Positions 5,345 to 5,445 of a stretch of 5,445 nucleotides of DNA are shown in pieces. The stretch's first letter is position 1. Each line of letters starts with the position of its first letter. Source of the stretch: Pseudomonadota bacterium. GTDB lineage: Bacteria; Pseudomonadota; Gammaproteobacteria; Steroidobacterales; Steroidobacteraceae. The notes beneath the pieces are model-generated. The model was not told the DNA's origin. It worked only from the letters and a program-made list of their open reading frames with translations, and searched no databases. The position numbers were made by a program, and so were the translations under genes. The stretch is taken from positions 1 to 5,445 of the forward strand of contig JAKAFQ010000319.1 of assembly GCA_021817875.1 (NCBI GenBank). Reading direction: 5' to 3'.

Positions 5345-5445
5345 ATGAGGTGGTCCACACTGACTATGCACGGCTGAGCGCGGCAGCGAGGGCGGTCGGG
5401 CTCGCATGCCGGGGCGGCTTCCACCCGCAGGACGGAGACGACGTG
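5341..5445 (+). CDS. N-terminus of a conserved small protein, possibly ferredoxin-like (cut by window end)
   Basis: 35 codons are visible from ATG 5341 to the window end, without a stop. The ATG overlaps the ALDH-like gene's TGA in an ATGA arrangement, and no separate Shine-Dalgarno is obvious. Translation by reinitiation from the upstream gene is therefore likely. Visible residues include YARLSAAARAVGL and LACRGGFHPQDGDDV. This opening recalls proteins annotated as ferredoxin or (Fe-S)-binding in GC-rich proteobacteria, which start with a similar L.LRGGFhP..GDgVP segment. No cysteine motif is visible yet, so the function is not assigned. High GC matches the upstream gene. Confidence 0.6.
   Translation, partial: MNEVVHTDYARLSAAARAVGLACRGGFHPQDGDDV

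Overview
The window comes from a GC-rich bacterium, most likely a proteobacterium. The arguments are a HipA kinase, a XylB-type zinc alcohol dehydrogenase, and degraded antitoxin-type regulators of kinds common there. Nothing in the sequence fixes a genus. Base composition is uneven: 60-base samples at 241-300 and 2401-2460 are about 57% GC, while 4261-4320 is about 83% GC. This suggests segments of different history.

Left part (1-1538): an intact hipA-type toxin kinase gene fills 11-1312. It is followed by about 180 bases holding four helically phased TGTGCCG-type heptamers (1372-1420). Then comes a truncated copy of the 3' half of a tRNA-Thr(UGU) gene (1497-1538), starting at the anticodon loop and ending at the discriminator base. 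This is the expected structure of the distal attachment site of an element integrated in a tRNA gene. It implies that DNA to the left, including hipA, is island cargo and that DNA to the right is flank or an older island.

Middle part (1539-4100): this is decayed DNA around one healthy gene. A start-less HipB/y4mF-like helix-turn-helix remnant lies at 1795-2000. An intact zinc-dependent, NAD-type aryl/benzyl (or allylic) alcohol dehydrogenase occupies 2281-3396. A minus-strand antitoxin-like DNA-binding gene (3883-3537) is broken, and a perfect 13-bp tandem duplication shifts its frame at codons 2-6. Intact hipA plus two dead antitoxin-type regulators look like repeated turnover of toxin-antitoxin modules at one integration hot spot.

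Right part (4048-5445): a very GC-rich two-gene unit begins. It has a 16-bp perfect palindrome, a strong Shine-Dalgarno and a GTG start at 4109. The first gene encodes a 411-residue aldehyde-dehydrogenase-fold protein that has lost every catalytic position I can align (Asn and Lys of the cofactor/oxyanion region, the general-base Glu, the nucleophilic Cys, and the Glu/Phe of the EIFGP motif). It overlaps by ATGA with a second gene that runs off the window. This ALDH pseudoenzyme with its translationally coupled partner is the best candidate here for an undescribed system.
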